A stretch of DNA of 64,000 bases from Rhodococcus wratislaviensis (GCF_900455735.1 NZ_UAUI01000011.1:806001-870000); one strand, 5' to 3'. Positions 8,878-21,255 are shown, numbered from the stretch's first letter. Notes: generated from the sequence alone by a model not told the origin. Numbers and translations are program-made.

Positions 8878-10064
8878 ACATCGACAAGCCCCTGGACGGC
8901 GTTCGCGTCGTCGACTTCGGACAGTTCATCGCCGCCCCGGCCGCCACCCAGATCCTGGTCGACCTCGGCGCCGACGTGATCAAGGTCGAGCCGCTGCACG
9001 GCGAGTCCGCCCGCGGCATCGGCCCGGCCGGCGAGGCCATGCTGCAGAACTACAACCGCGGCAAGCGTGCAATGGCACTGGACCTGAAAGACCCACAGGC
9101 ACAGGAGATCGCGCGAAAGCTGATCGCGAGCGCCGACATCGTGGTGCAGAACCTGCGCCCGGGCGTCATGGAGTCGTTCGGCCTCGGCGCCGAGGATGTC
9201 CTCGCGGAGCACCCCTGGATGGTCTACGCCACGGTCAGCGGATTCGGCCTGCACGGACCGTCGAAGTACCGGCCCGGACTCGACATCGCGGCGCAGGCCG
9301 AGAGTGGGATGATGTGGGTCACCGGCGAGGCCGACAGCGAGCCGCAGAAGGTCGGGGCCCAAATCGTCGACGCCGCTTCCGGTTACGTCTGCGCCCAGGC
9401 GATCCTGGCGGCCTACGTGCGCCGGCTCCGCACGGGCGAGGGCGACACCGTCGAGGTGTCGCTGCTCGAGGTCGCGATCCACCTGCAGGGCACGAACTGG
9501 GGCCAGTACCTGATCACCGGTGAGGAGCCTGTCCGCAAGGGCAACGGTCAGCCCAGTATCGCCCCCGCCGCGGACGTGATGACGACCAGGGACGGCAGCC
9601 TGGTCCTGTCCGCCTACTCGGATGTGCACTTCACCCGACTGTGTCGCCTCATCGGGCGCCCCGACGTCGCCGACGACCCGCGCTTCGCGAACAACACCCT
9701 GCGGGTGGCAAACCGCAAGGCGATGCTCGTCGAACTGCGGAGCGCATTCTCGACGATGACGAGCGACGAGGCCATGGAACTTCTGACCACCAACGGCGTT
9801 GTCGCGGGCAAGATCAACACCTATCCCGAGGCCATGCGGAGCGCGGACGTGAACGCGTCCGGACTGTTCCTCGAGGTCAGCGGCGCGGACGGGGTCCCGA
9901 ACACCGCTCTCGGATCGCCCTGGCACCTGGGCAGCGTGGCCAAGCTGTCCAGCGAAGGCGACCCGGACCTCGGCCAGCACACCGCCGAACTGCTCGCCGA
10001 ACTCGGCTATCCCGCCGCCACGGTCGACGCGCTGGTCGCCGACAAGATCGTCGGCGTCGGCTAG
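8874..10064 (+). CDS. Class III CoA-transferase (CaiB/BaiF family)
   Basis: About 396 residues. Family III transferases move CoA between an acyl-CoA donor and a carboxylic acid through an aspartyl-CoA anhydride. The N-terminus 'GVRVVDFGQFIAAPAATQILVDLGADVIKVE' (in two parts) is the family hallmark, and the expected aspartate lies in 'RPGLDIAAQAESG'. The start ATG 8874 overlaps the MFS stop. It is the entry enzyme of this operon: it activates an imported acid to its CoA ester without ATP. The acid is not identifiable from sequence. Confidence 0.9.
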   Translation: MNIDKPLDGVRVVDFGQFIAAPAATQILVDLGADVIKVEPLHGESARGIGPAGEAMLQNYNRGKRAMALDLKDPQAQEIARKLIASADIVVQNLRPGVMESFGLGAEDVLAEHPWMVYATVSGFGLHGPSKYRPGLDIAAQAESGMMWVTGEADSEPQKVGAQIVDAASGYVCAQAILAAYVRRLRTGEGDTVEVSLLEVAIHLQGTNWGQYLITGEEPVRKGNGQPSIAPAADVMTTRDGSLVLSAYSDVHFTRLCRLIGRPDVADDPRFANNTLRVANRKAMLVELRSAFSTMTSDEAMELLTTNGVVAGKINTYPEAMRSADVNASGLFLEVSGADGVPNTALGSPWHLGSVAKLSSEGDPDLGQHTAELLAELGYPAATVDALVADKIVGVG

Positions 10065-10113
10065 ACATCGGCACCCACCTGCCGCCCCCCACTTTCACAA
10101 AAGAGGATTCACC

Positions 10114-11262
10114 ATGCAACGCACCATCTTCACCGAAGACCACGAAGCCTTCCGGGACTCCGTCCGCCAGTTCATCGCCAAGGAGATCACCCCGAACCTG
10201 CCCGAGTGGGAGGCCGCCGGTTTCATCCCCCGCGACTTCTACAAGAAGACGGCAGAGATCGGAATCAACGGCCTCCAGATCCCCGATCAGTACGGCGGCG
10301 GCGGCATCGACAGCTTCCTGTTCAACACCGTCGTCTACGAGGAGATCGGTTATGCCGCAGCATCGCTCGGCGGGTTCCAGGTCCACCTGAACACAGTGCT
10401 GCCGTACTTCCTCGAGTACGCCGGCGAGGAGCAGCGCGACCGCTGGTTCCCCGGTTTCGCCGACGGCAGCCTGGTGAGCGCGATCGCGATGACCGAGCCG
10501 GGCATCGGTTCCGACCTGGCCGGCGTCACCACCACCGCCGTCCGCGACGGCGACGACTACATCCTCAATGGCAACAAGACCTTCATCACCGGCGGCATCA
10601 ACGCCGACCTGGTGATCGTGGTGGCGCGCACCTCGAAGGATCCCGAGAACCGCCGCAAAGGCCTGTCGTTGCTGGTCGTCGAGGGTGACATGCCCGGCTT
10701 CATCCGCGGCCGCAACCTGCACAAGATCGGCATGAAGTCGTCCGACACCGCCGAGCTGACGTTCGACAACGTCCGCGTGCCGGCCCGGAACCTGCTCGGC
10801 GAGGAGGGCGCGGCATTCAAGATGCTCGCCCACAACCTGCCGCAGGAGCGGCTGTCGATCGCGATCACCGGTCTCGCCACCGCGACCGCCGCGGTGAACC
10901 TCGCCATCGACTACGCCAAGGAACGCCTGGTCTTCGGCAAACCGCTGGCCGACTTCCAGAACACCAAGTTCGTGCTCGCCGAGTGCGCGACCGAACTGCA
11001 GGCCGGCCAGGCGCTCGTCGACCAGGCGCTGATCGCGCTGGACGGCGGCACCCTCACTCCCGCCGACGCGGCCAAGGTGAAGTTGTTCTGCACGGAGATG
11101 CAGGCCCGGGTCATCGACAAGTGCCTGCAGGTGCACGGCGGCTACGGCTACATGAGCGAGTACCCGATCGCGCGGCTGTACGCCGACGCCCGCGTCACCC
11201 GGATCTTCGGCGGCACCAGCGAGGTCATGAAGAGCGTCATCTCGAAGTCGATGGGTCTGTAG
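10114..11262 (+). CDS. Acyl-CoA dehydrogenase
   Basis: FAD enzyme of about 382 residues introducing the alpha-beta double bond in the acyl-CoA made by the CoA-transferase. It has the 'GIGSDLAGVTTTA' flavin-binding region, 'HGGYGYMSEYPIARLYADAR' and a C-terminal 'FGGTSEVMK' where many short-chain members have 'EGT', as in long-chain-type members whose base lies elsewhere. Start ATG 10114 has AGAGGA about 6 nt upstream. Third gene of the 7555-14078 operon. Confidence 0.92.
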   Translation: MQRTIFTEDHEAFRDSVRQFIAKEITPNLPEWEAAGFIPRDFYKKTAEIGINGLQIPDQYGGGGIDSFLFNTVVYEEIGYAAASLGGFQVHLNTVLPYFLEYAGEEQRDRWFPGFADGSLVSAIAMTEPGIGSDLAGVTTTAVRDGDDYILNGNKTFITGGINADLVIVVARTSKDPENRRKGLSLLVVEGDMPGFIRGRNLHKIGMKSSDTAELTFDNVRVPARNLLGEEGAAFKMLAHNLPQERLSIAITGLATATAAVNLAIDYAKERLVFGKPLADFQNTKFVLAECATELQAGQALVDQALIALDGGTLTPADAAKVKLFCTEMQARVIDKCLQVHGGYGYMSEYPIARLYADARVTRIFGGTSEVMKSVISKSMGL

Positions 11263-11343
11263 GCATCCCATTCCGCCCCGGCGGGCCACACACCGTTCCC
11301 ACCCCGGACGCCACGCGGCCGGACAACCCGAAAGACCTTCTCC

Positions 11344-12108
11344 ATGCAGATCAAGGACATCAACGCCGTCGTCACCGGCGGCGCATCCGGACTCGGACTG
11401 GCCACCGCGACCCGCCTGGTCGAGGCCGGCGCCACCGTCACCCTGCTCGACCTCCCCGGCTCGTCCGGGGCCGAGCAGGCCGACGCGCTTGGCGCGGCAG
11501 CGCGGTTCGTGCCGACCGACGTGACCGACGGGGACGCCGTCGCCGCAGCCTTCACCGCAGCCGCCGAGAGCGGCCCGGTGCGGGCCGTCGTGCACTGCGC
11601 CGGCCGCGGTAGGCCCATGCGCGTCCTCACCAAGGATCGCAAGGCCGCCGACCTCGAGCCTTTCGAGTCGGTGATCAGGCTCAACGTGATCGGCACCTTC
11701 AACGTGCTGCGGTTCGCGGCCGAGGCGATGGCCGCGAACGAACCACTCGACGGCGACCGCGGCGTGTGTGTGCTGACCGCCTCCGTCGCTGCCTACGAGG
11801 GGCAGATCGGGCAGATCAACTATGCGACGTCCAAGGCCGGAGTCGTAGGGATGACTCTGCCCGCCGCCCGCGACCTCGCCGGTGTGGGGATCCGGGTATG
11901 CACCATCGCGCCCGGGGTGTTCGCAACCCCGTTGTTGCTCAATGCTCGTGACGACATCCGCGACGCCCTGGCCGCTTCGGTTCCGCACCCGCAGCGGCTC
12001 GGCGAGCCCTCCGAGTTCGCCGCGCTGGCCGCGCACATCATCGAGAACGGCATGCTCAACGGCGAGACGATCCGCCTCGACGGCGCGATCCGGATGGCAC
12101 CCCGGTGA
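11344..12108 (+). CDS. SDR 3-hydroxyacyl-CoA dehydrogenase (HSD10-like)
   Basis: About 254 residues with a Rossmann 'TGGASGLGLAT' near the N-terminus and the catalytic tetrad visible as S...'INYATSKAGVVG' (YxxxK). 'NAVVTGGASGLGLATATRLVEAG' (split here) and 'IAPGVFATPLL' resemble type II 3-hydroxyacyl-CoA dehydrogenases, which oxidise 3-hydroxy-2-methylacyl-CoAs and straight-chain 3-hydroxyacyl-CoAs. Its stop overlaps the next start (GTGA at 12105). This is the second oxidation of the cycle. Confidence 0.88.
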   Translation: MQIKDINAVVTGGASGLGLATATRLVEAGATVTLLDLPGSSGAEQADALGAAARFVPTDVTDGDAVAAAFTAAAESGPVRAVVHCAGRGRPMRVLTKDRKAADLEPFESVIRLNVIGTFNVLRFAAEAMAANEPLDGDRGVCVLTASVAAYEGQIGQINYATSKAGVVGMTLPAARDLAGVGIRVCTIAPGVFATPLLLNARDDIRDALAASVPHPQRLGEPSEFAALAAHIIENGMLNGETIRLDGAIRMAPR

Positions 12109-12884
12109 CCGACGAGACACCCGCACCGGTCGTGCTGACCGAGCGGGTGGGACCGGTGCTGGTGGTCACGCTCAACCGCCCCGACGCGCGCAACGCGGTG
12201 AACGGCGCGGTCGCACAGGCGGTCGCCGCGGCGGTCGAGCTGCTCGACTCCGATCCGGACCTGCGGGTCGGCGTGATCACCGGAGCCGGCGGATATTTCT
12301 GCGCCGGTATGGATCTCAAGTCCTTCCTGCGGGGCGAGAGTCCCCGCGTCGAGGGCCGGGGGTTTGCCGGTCTCGTCGAGGCCACCCCCGCCAAACCCCT
12401 CATCGCGGCAGTCGACGGTCCTGCCCTCGCCGGCGGATTCGAGATCGTTCTGGCCGCGGACCTCGTCGTCGCCGCGCCGACCGCGACGTTCGGCCTGCCC
12501 GAGGTCCGGCGTGGTCTGGTCGCCGCCGCGGGCGGACTGACCCGGCTGCCCGCCCGGCTGCCCCGCGCGGTGGCACTGGAAATGGTGCTCACCGGTAAGA
12601 GCATGACCGCCGCGCAGCTGCACCCGCTCGGCCTGGTCAACCGGCTGGCCCCGGAGGGCGGGGTGCTGGCGGCGGCGCTCGAACTCGCCGAGGAGATTGC
12701 CGGCAACGGGCCGCTCGCAGTGCGGGCCAGTAAGAAGGTCGTCGACGAGTCTCCCGGCTGGCCGCCGGCCGATGCCTTCGAACGGACCCGGCAGATCGTG
12801 ATGCCGGTGTTCGACTCCAACGACGCCCGCGAGGGCGCCGCCGCATTCACCGAACGCCGTGCCGCGGTCTGGACCGCGACGTGA
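12105..12884 (+). CDS. Enoyl-CoA hydratase
   Basis: Crotonase-fold protein of about 259 residues. The oxyanion-hole region 'AGGYFCAGMDLKSF' and 'ALAGGFEIVLAADLVVAAPTATFGLPE' are visible. Both usual catalytic glutamates are kept, in 'GLPEVRRG' and 'LEMVLTG'. It adds water to the enoyl-CoA formed by the dehydrogenase at 10114. Start GTG overlaps the SDR stop, so the two are coupled. Confidence 0.9.
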   Translation: MTDETPAPVVLTERVGPVLVVTLNRPDARNAVNGAVAQAVAAAVELLDSDPDLRVGVITGAGGYFCAGMDLKSFLRGESPRVEGRGFAGLVEATPAKPLIAAVDGPALAGGFEIVLAADLVVAAPTATFGLPEVRRGLVAAAGGLTRLPARLPRAVALEMVLTGKSMTAAQLHPLGLVNRLAPEGGVLAAALELAEEIAGNGPLAVRASKKVVDESPGWPPADAFERTRQIVMPVFDSNDAREGAAAFTERRAAVWTAT

Positions 12885-12914
12885 TCACCGAGAACGAGAG
12901 AACAGGAACACACC

Positions 12915-14078
12915 ATGCGTGATGCAGTCATCGTCGAGGCCGTCCGGAGCCCCATCGGTCGCCGCAAAGGTGGCCTCGCGGAGGTTCACCCCGTCGACCT
13001 TTCCGCGACCGTCCTGACTGCGCTGCTCGACCGGTCCGGGGTCGACGCCGCAACAGTCGACGACGTCCTGTGGGGATGCGTCGGTCAGGTCGGCGAGCAG
13101 GCAGGCAATATTGCCCGCAACGCGGTTCTCGCCGCCGGATGGCCCGAGTCGGTTCCCGGCACCACGATCGAGCGGCAGTGCGGATCGAGCCAGCAAGCAC
13201 TGCATTTCGCGGCCGCCGGTGTCATCTCGGGCCAGTACGACGTCGTCGTCGCGGGTGGAGTCGAATCGATGACCCGGATCCCGATGGGATCGGCGCGACG
13301 CGTCGGACTCGGCGATCCGAACAGCGAAGCGATCCGGCGACGCTACGAGGGCATCGAGTTCAACCAGGGCCGCGGTGCCGAGATCCTCGCCGACCGCTAC
13401 GAGCAGAGCCGTGGCTGGCTCGACGAGTACAGCCTGCGCTCACACCAGCGAGCCGCACAGGCGGCCGACGACGGCCGATTCACCGGCGAGATCGTGCCGG
13501 TGACCCTGCCCGACGGAACAAAACTCGAGGTCGACGAGGGAATCCGTCGGACCACCACCCTCGAGAAGCTCGCGCAGTTGGAACCGGCTTTCGGTGAGGA
13601 CGGCCGCATTACCGCAGGCAATGCTTCGCAGATCTCGGACGGCGCAGCCGCATTGCTGGTGATGTCAGGCGAGCGCGCACGGCAACTGGGACTCACCCCC
13701 CTTGCGCGGGTGCACACCGCCACGGTGGTGGGCGACGATCCGGTCGCGATGCTGGCAGGGCCGATCCCCGCCACCGCACGGGTGCTCGAACGGGCCGGAC
13801 TGGCAATGGACGACATCGGGGCATTCGAGGTCAACGAGGCGTTCGCCAGCGTGGTGGGCGCGTGGCTACGGGCGACCGGGGCGCCTGAAGACAGGGTGAA
13901 CTCTCTCGGCGGCGCGATCGCGCTCGGACACCCGCTCGGCGGATCCGGCGCCCGCCTGGCCACCACCCTCGTGCATCACATGCGGGCCGACGGAGTCCGC
14001 TACGGACTGCAGACGATGTGCGAAGGCGGCGGCATGGCCAACGCCACCATCTACGAGAACCTCGCCGTCGCGGGCTGA
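12915..14078 (+). CDS. Acetyl-CoA acyltransferase (thiolase)
   Basis: About 387 residues, the usual thiolase length. The nucleophilic cysteine is in 'IERQCGSSQQALHFAA', the histidine in 'NEAFASVVGAW' region and the second cysteine near the end in 'QTMCEGGGMAN', with 'GGAIALGHPLGGSGAR' between. It cleaves the 3-ketoacyl-CoA produced by the HSD10-like enzyme. AGGA lies 7 nt before ATG 12915. It closes the operon and completes a full activation-to-thiolysis pathway. Confidence 0.93.
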   Translation: MRDAVIVEAVRSPIGRRKGGLAEVHPVDLSATVLTALLDRSGVDAATVDDVLWGCVGQVGEQAGNIARNAVLAAGWPESVPGTTIERQCGSSQQALHFAAAGVISGQYDVVVAGGVESMTRIPMGSARRVGLGDPNSEAIRRRYEGIEFNQGRGAEILADRYEQSRGWLDEYSLRSHQRAAQAADDGRFTGEIVPVTLPDGTKLEVDEGIRRTTTLEKLAQLEPAFGEDGRITAGNASQISDGAAALLVMSGERARQLGLTPLARVHTATVVGDDPVAMLAGPIPATARVLERAGLAMDDIGAFEVNEAFASVVGAWLRATGAPEDRVNSLGGAIALGHPLGGSGARLATTLVHHMRADGVRYGLQTMCEGGGMANATIYENLAVAG

Positions 14079-14122
14079 CGCTGGTCATCGTTGGACCTCA
14101 GGACCGAGAGATATCGAATGCC

Positions 14123-14416
14123 ATGAACTACCGAGAACCTCGCCGATGGCAACAGAGGCGTCGCGTCGAGTGGATCGATGTCGACCGCAACGGCAAGCAC
14201 CCTGACAACGAGGCGCAGCGCCTCATCGAGTTCGCCGGCCGGTGGGCACCCTACGGGGGTGCGACCGGGGAGGAGATCCTCGTCAACTTCGGGATGACAT
14301 CGCTCCGATTCGTCGAGCGTTTATGGCAGGTCATTCCTGAATCGACGTGCGGCCAGGAAGAGATTCGCAGTCTCGCCAGCGCGTACCCGCTGGATCGGCA
14401 AACGAACCGGTCCTGA
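14123..14416 (+). CDS. Small hypothetical protein (DUF3263-like)
   Basis: About 97 residues, basic at the N-terminus. The core 'RLIEFAGRWAPYGG' followed by 'ILVNFGMTSLRFVERLWQVI' resembles the small actinobacterial DUF3263 pattern (aromatic-rich helix, then a helix-turn-helix-like part). The family match is from memory and weak. ATG 14123 was chosen because the first recognisable sequence begins there. A strong hairpin at 14473 ends the transcript. Function unknown. Confidence 0.55.
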   Translation: MNYREPRRWQQRRRVEWIDVDRNGKHPDNEAQRLIEFAGRWAPYGGATGEEILVNFGMTSLRFVERLWQVIPESTCGQEEIRSLASAYPLDRQTNRS

Positions 14417-14472
14417 CCACCCGCAGCCTCAGCCTCCCGGGCTCGGGGCAGTGGCCGTTGATGGTGCCCAGG

Positions 14473-14509
14473 TCGGGGAGGGGCGGACGATCCGTCCCAC
14501 CCCTCCCCG
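14473..14509 (+). terminator. Strong GC hairpin, likely terminator
   Basis: GGGGAGGGGCGGACG pairs with CGTCC-(C)-ACCCCTCCCC around a 3-nt loop with one bulge. No U-run follows, which is common in actinobacteria. It separates the small gene at 14123 from the glnX operon. Confidence 0.6.
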
Positions 14510-14605
14510 TCCTTCTGTGTGCTTCCGACACGACATCGGCTTTTCCGGCACGACCCGCCGGGAATCGGGGCACACTTGCAGAAGACCTCGGCGGAGGAGG
14601 ACACC

Positions 14606-15952
14606 GTGTTCCACCGCGGAGACGATGCCGTCACCGAAGAACACTCGCTGGACGAGTCCCTGCTCGTCGAGCCCGAATCCCCGCGCCGGCCGTGGCGGGA
14701 ATTCCTCGTCTCGACCCCGGGACGACTGTCCGTGCTGGGGATCGCCCTCGTCACCGCCGCGCTCGCGACCGGGGCGATCACCTCGGCGGCGATCAGTGCC
14801 CGGCAACAGCGCATCGAGACCCTGCGGACGCACACCGAACCCCTCACCTACGCGGCCGAACGGCTCTACAGTTCGCTGTCCATCGCCGACGCCGCGGCCG
14901 CCACGTCCTTCATCTCGGGCGGTGTCGAGCCGATCGCCGTCCGAAATCGGTACAACCAGGCGATCGGGGACGCGTCGAACGCGCTGGTCACCGCGTCGAA
15001 CGGCGTCGCCTCGACAGACGCCGCGGCCCTCGCGCTGCTGTCCGAGGTGTCGAGGGATCTCGCCGACTACACCAGCCTGATCGCCACGGCCCGCGCCAAC
15101 AATCGGTCGGGCAACCCGGTCGGCGTCGCCTATCTCAGCGATGCCTCCGCGATGATGCAGGACACGATCCTGCCCGCAGCCGAGCGTCTCTACTCGGAGC
15201 AGTCGAGATCCGTCGCCGACACCCAGTTCCTCACCGGGCGGCTTCCGAGGGCCGCGTTCGCCGTCGCCGTCGCCCTGCTCGTCGCGCTCGTCCTCGCGCA
15301 GGTGTACCTGGCGCGCAAGAGCAAACGTCGCGTCAATCCCGGCCTCGTCCTCGCCTCCCTCCTCGCTGCCACCCTCCTGATCTGGCTGGGCGCCGCCACC
15401 CTGGTCTCCACCGCAGCCACGGACCGGGCGAGAACCGAAGGGGCGCAACCGCTCGGCACGATCACCCAGGCACGGATCCTCGCCCAGCAGGCCCGGGCGG
15501 ACGAGACGCTCGCGCTGCTGCAGCGCGGCTCCGACGAACAGTCCGAGGTCGACTACGCCCGGCGGTCGGCCGAACTCGCCGACATCCTCGGGGGGCTGCA
15601 GGACGGCGATCACGGGCCGGCGACGACACCGCCGATCGACGCCGCCGTCACCGCGCTCGGCGACTGGCGGCGCGCGCACACCATGCTGCAGGAGAAGCTC
15701 GACGTGGGGGACTACCCGGGGGCGAAGGCCATCGCGATCGGCCCCGCGGACTCGGCGTCCCCCGCCACGTTCGCGGCCCTCGACGAGTCGTTGCAGGACG
15801 GCATCGACCGATTCCGCAGCGAGGAACTCGACGGGATGGCCGACGCATATCGCTCGTTGTCGCTGCTCGCGGTGGGTAGCATGGTGATCGGCGTGCTCTG
15901 CGGGTTCGCCGTCGGTGGGGGGATCTGGCCCAGACTGAACGAGTACCACTGA
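14606..15952 (+). CDS. glnX: GlnX, membrane sensor of the PknG pathway
   Basis: About 448 residues. Hydrophobic segments appear near residues 40-62, at two adjacent helices around 210-260, and near the C-terminus, separating two alpha-helical extracytoplasmic parts. Order and spacing with glnH and pknG downstream match the mycobacterial glnX-glnH-pknG locus, where GlnX links the amino-acid-binding lipoprotein GlnH outside to the kinase PknG inside. GTG 14606 is preceded by GGAGGAGG 5 nt away, which decides the start over an in-frame ATG at 14519. Its stop overlaps the glnH start by one base. Confidence 0.85.
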   Translation: MFHRGDDAVTEEHSLDESLLVEPESPRRPWREFLVSTPGRLSVLGIALVTAALATGAITSAAISARQQRIETLRTHTEPLTYAAERLYSSLSIADAAAATSFISGGVEPIAVRNRYNQAIGDASNALVTASNGVASTDAAALALLSEVSRDLADYTSLIATARANNRSGNPVGVAYLSDASAMMQDTILPAAERLYSEQSRSVADTQFLTGRLPRAAFAVAVALLVALVLAQVYLARKSKRRVNPGLVLASLLAATLLIWLGAATLVSTAATDRARTEGAQPLGTITQARILAQQARADETLALLQRGSDEQSEVDYARRSAELADILGGLQDGDHGPATTPPIDAAVTALGDWRRAHTMLQEKLDVGDYPGAKAIAIGPADSASPATFAALDESLQDGIDRFRSEELDGMADAYRSLSLLAVGSMVIGVLCGFAVGGGIWPRLNEYH

Positions 15953-16962
15953 TGACGCGGGTGAGTCGACCGAGACGGCGGACGCGCCCGCGCGCCCTCC
16001 TCCTCTCCGCTGCCGTGGTCGCCGTCCTCGCGGCCGGATGCGCCACCCCGCAGCCCCTCACTCCCACCGTTTCGGGCGACTACTCGGAAACCCCGTTGAC
16101 GAGCGGGGCCGAGCTCCTTCTGCCCACCGGGGGCGACGTACCCGAGGAGCCACCCGCACCCGACTCCTGCGGCGCGCTCGCGAGTCTCCGCCCCGCCGCG
16201 CCGGACATCCGGGCGCCGGGAAGCTCGCTTGCCGAGATCACCGCCCGCGGCCGGCTGATCGTCGGAATCGACCAGAACACCAACCTCTTCAGTTTCCGGG
16301 ATCCGACCACCGGCATGCTGATGGGATTCGACGTCGATGTCGCGGGAGAGGTGGCGCGGGACCTGTTCGGTGACCCCTCCCGGGTCGAGTTCCGACTGCT
16401 CACGTCCGGCGACCGTTTCGATGCCCTCGCGAACGAGGACGTGGATCTGGTGGTCAAGAGCACGTCGATCACTTGCGAACGGTCCGAGCGTGTCGCCTTC
16501 TCCACCGTGTACTTCCAGGCCTATCAACGTCTGCTGGTGCCGAAGGGATCCGGCATCTCCGGCCCGGAGGATCTGGCGGGCAAGCGCGTCTGCACCGCCG
16601 GCGACACCACCTCACTGGACACCGTTCGCCGAGTGCAGCCCGAGGCCACGATAGTGGCGGTACCCGACTGGGATGACTGCCTCGTGGTTCTCCAGCAGCG
16701 GCAGGCCGACGCCGCGAGCACCGACGACTCCATCCTCGCCGGGCTCGCCGCCCAGGATCCGAACCTGGAGATCGTCGGCCCGCCGCTCGAGTCGGAGCCG
16801 TACGGCATCGGGGTCAACAAGACCAACGAGGATCTGGTGCGCTTCGTGAACGGCACGCTGGATCGGATGCGTGCGGACGGAACCTGGACGAGGCTCTACG
16901 ACAACTGGCTGACGGTTCTCGGCCCTACCGCCGGACCACCCGCCCCCACCTACCGGGACTGA
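15952..16962 (+). CDS. glnH: GlnH, amino-acid-binding lipoprotein
   Basis: About 336 residues. A twin-basic N-terminus and hydrophobic stretch end in the lipobox 'LAAGC' (C30), then a family-3 solute-binding domain: 'RGRLIVGIDQNTNLFSFRDP', 'GFDVDVAGEVARDLFG' and 'DLVVKSTSIT'. In mycobacteria this protein binds aspartate/glutamate and reports through GlnX to PknG. No ABC permease is nearby, which supports sensing rather than transport. Starts at ATG 15952, overlapping the glnX stop. Confidence 0.88.
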   Translation: MTRVSRPRRRTRPRALLLSAAVVAVLAAGCATPQPLTPTVSGDYSETPLTSGAELLLPTGGDVPEEPPAPDSCGALASLRPAAPDIRAPGSSLAEITARGRLIVGIDQNTNLFSFRDPTTGMLMGFDVDVAGEVARDLFGDPSRVEFRLLTSGDRFDALANEDVDLVVKSTSITCERSERVAFSTVYFQAYQRLLVPKGSGISGPEDLAGKRVCTAGDTTSLDTVRRVQPEATIVAVPDWDDCLVVLQQRQADAASTDDSILAGLAAQDPNLEIVGPPLESEPYGIGVNKTNEDLVRFVNGTLDRMRADGTWTRLYDNWLTVLGPTAGPPAPTYRD

Positions 16963-19173
<2,211 letters not shown>

Positions 19174-19187
19174 CACCCGAACTCGGG

Positions 19188-19403
19188 TCACAGCACCCCG
19201 AATCCGATGTGCTCGCGGCCCCACCGGGCATTCCACGCCATCACCTGCATACGGTCGCTCAAAGCATCACGGCTGCGGACCGTTTCGGCCAGCTGGCCCA
19301 TGAGTTCGATGATCCGTCGCCGAGCGTCCTCCAGTTCCGTTGCCAGGCGCTCCTCCTCCCTCGACCTCGCGGTGCGGTTCCTGCTCGCGATCATGGTGCT
19401 CAT
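19188..19403 (-). CDS. Small charged helical protein, hypothetical
   Basis: A 71-residue protein converging on pknG. The centre ('SREEERLATELEDARRRI' onward) is strongly heptad-like and predicts a coiled coil; the C-terminus is Trp/Gly-rich ('NARWGREHIGFGVL'). ATG at 19403 has GGAG 6 nt upstream, which decides the start although the frame is open much further. The stop lies only 14 nt from the pknG stop. No family recognised. Confidence 0.6.
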   Translation of the reverse strand: MSTMIASRNRTARSREEERLATELEDARRRIIELMGQLAETVRSRDALSDRMQVMAWNARWGREHIGFGVL

Positions 19404-19535
19404 CTCTACTCCGATCGTGACGACGTGGCGTTCTCCACGGGGCTCATCGCACCGACAACTCTGGGCCATCTGGTACGGGTCCAGAAGATCCAGAAAGACG
19501 GCGAGACAGGGGACCAATCTGGACCTATGACGTAG

Positions 19536-20381
<846 letters not shown>

Positions 20382-20409
20382 TCGGGCGTCCCGCGAACGC
20401 CGACTCGGC

Positions 20410-20415
20410 TAGCGT
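20410..20415 (+). promoter_or_regulatory. Leaderless-type -10 box before the metallo-hydrolase
   Basis: TAGCGT ends 8 nt before ATG 20424 and no ribosome site is present, suggesting a leaderless transcript. Confidence 0.4.
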
Positions 20416-20423
20416 GAACCCCC

Positions 20424-21233
20424 ATGCGGGTACACCACCTCAATTGCGGCTCGTTCTCCTCGGCGCTCATCGGGCGGTTGGTGTGCCACGTACTGGCGTG
20501 TGAAACCGACGCGGGCATCGTGCTGGTCGACTCCGGCTTCGGGAAGGCGGATGTCGCCGACCCCACCGGATGCGTCGGCCGGTACTCGAACCTGATGGGT
20601 GCCCGGTTCAGGGAGTCGGAGACGGCGGTCCGCCGGCTCGAGAAGCTGGGCCTGAATCCTGCGGACGTGACCCACATCGTGGCGACCCACCTCGACTTCG
20701 ACCACATCGGCGGTGTGGCCGACTTCCCGAACGCCACTTTGCACACCACCGCCGCGGAACGGACAGCATGGGAAGGACGTTCGTCGTTCCGGGAGAAGGT
20801 CCGGTACCGTCCCGCCCAGCTCACCCCCGCACCCACGGTGCACACCTACTCGGGGCCGGGCGAATCCGTGCTCGGTTTCTCCGACACCTACCCGATCGCC
20901 GGGGTCGGCGACCGCATCGTGCTCGTCCCGTTGCCCGGCCACACCCGGGGCCACGCGGCGGTGGCCGTCGACACCGGCGAGACGGGCTGGCTGCTGCACG
21001 CGGGCGACGCGTTCTACCACCGCAGCACGGTCGCCGCCCCCGGACAGGTGTCGCCGGGAACCGAGGGTCGCGCCCTGCGCGTGATGGAAGAGCTGATCGC
21101 GGTGGACCGTTCGAAGATCCGCGGCAATCATCGTCGACTCCGGGAACTGAACAATCAGGAGGCGCCGCGGGTGCGCGTCTTCTCCGCCCACGACCCGACC
21201 CTGTTCGAGGAACTGGCCGGTGAGCGGGGCTAG
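20424..21233 (+). CDS. Metallo-beta-lactamase-fold hydrolase
   Basis: About 269 residues. The metal motif is 'THLDFDHIGG' (HxxxDH variant of HxHxDH), followed by 'LPGHTRGHAAVAV' and 'LHAGDAFYH', and 'SAHDP' near the end. These are the usual dinuclear metal ligands of the superfamily. The subgroup resembles lactonase or thioesterase-like MBL proteins, but the substrate cannot be assigned. It converges on the sulfatase gene, with 22 nt between the stops. Confidence 0.88.
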   Translation: MRVHHLNCGSFSSALIGRLVCHVLACETDAGIVLVDSGFGKADVADPTGCVGRYSNLMGARFRESETAVRRLEKLGLNPADVTHIVATHLDFDHIGGVADFPNATLHTTAAERTAWEGRSSFREKVRYRPAQLTPAPTVHTYSGPGESVLGFSDTYPIAGVGDRIVLVPLPGHTRGHAAVAVDTGETGWLLHAGDAFYHRSTVAAPGQVSPGTEGRALRVMEELIAVDRSKIRGNHRRLRELNNQEAPRVRVFSAHDPTLFEELAGERG

Positions 21234-21255
21234 CGCTACCGCTTCACGAAGGGGC

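Noticed and set aside
9877..12126. 749-codon open frame on the minus strand opposite the beta-oxidation genes
   Set aside because: It is antisense to well-recognised dehydrogenase and SDR genes; composition (Gly, His, Asp, Val rich) and lack of motifs mark it as a high-GC shadow.
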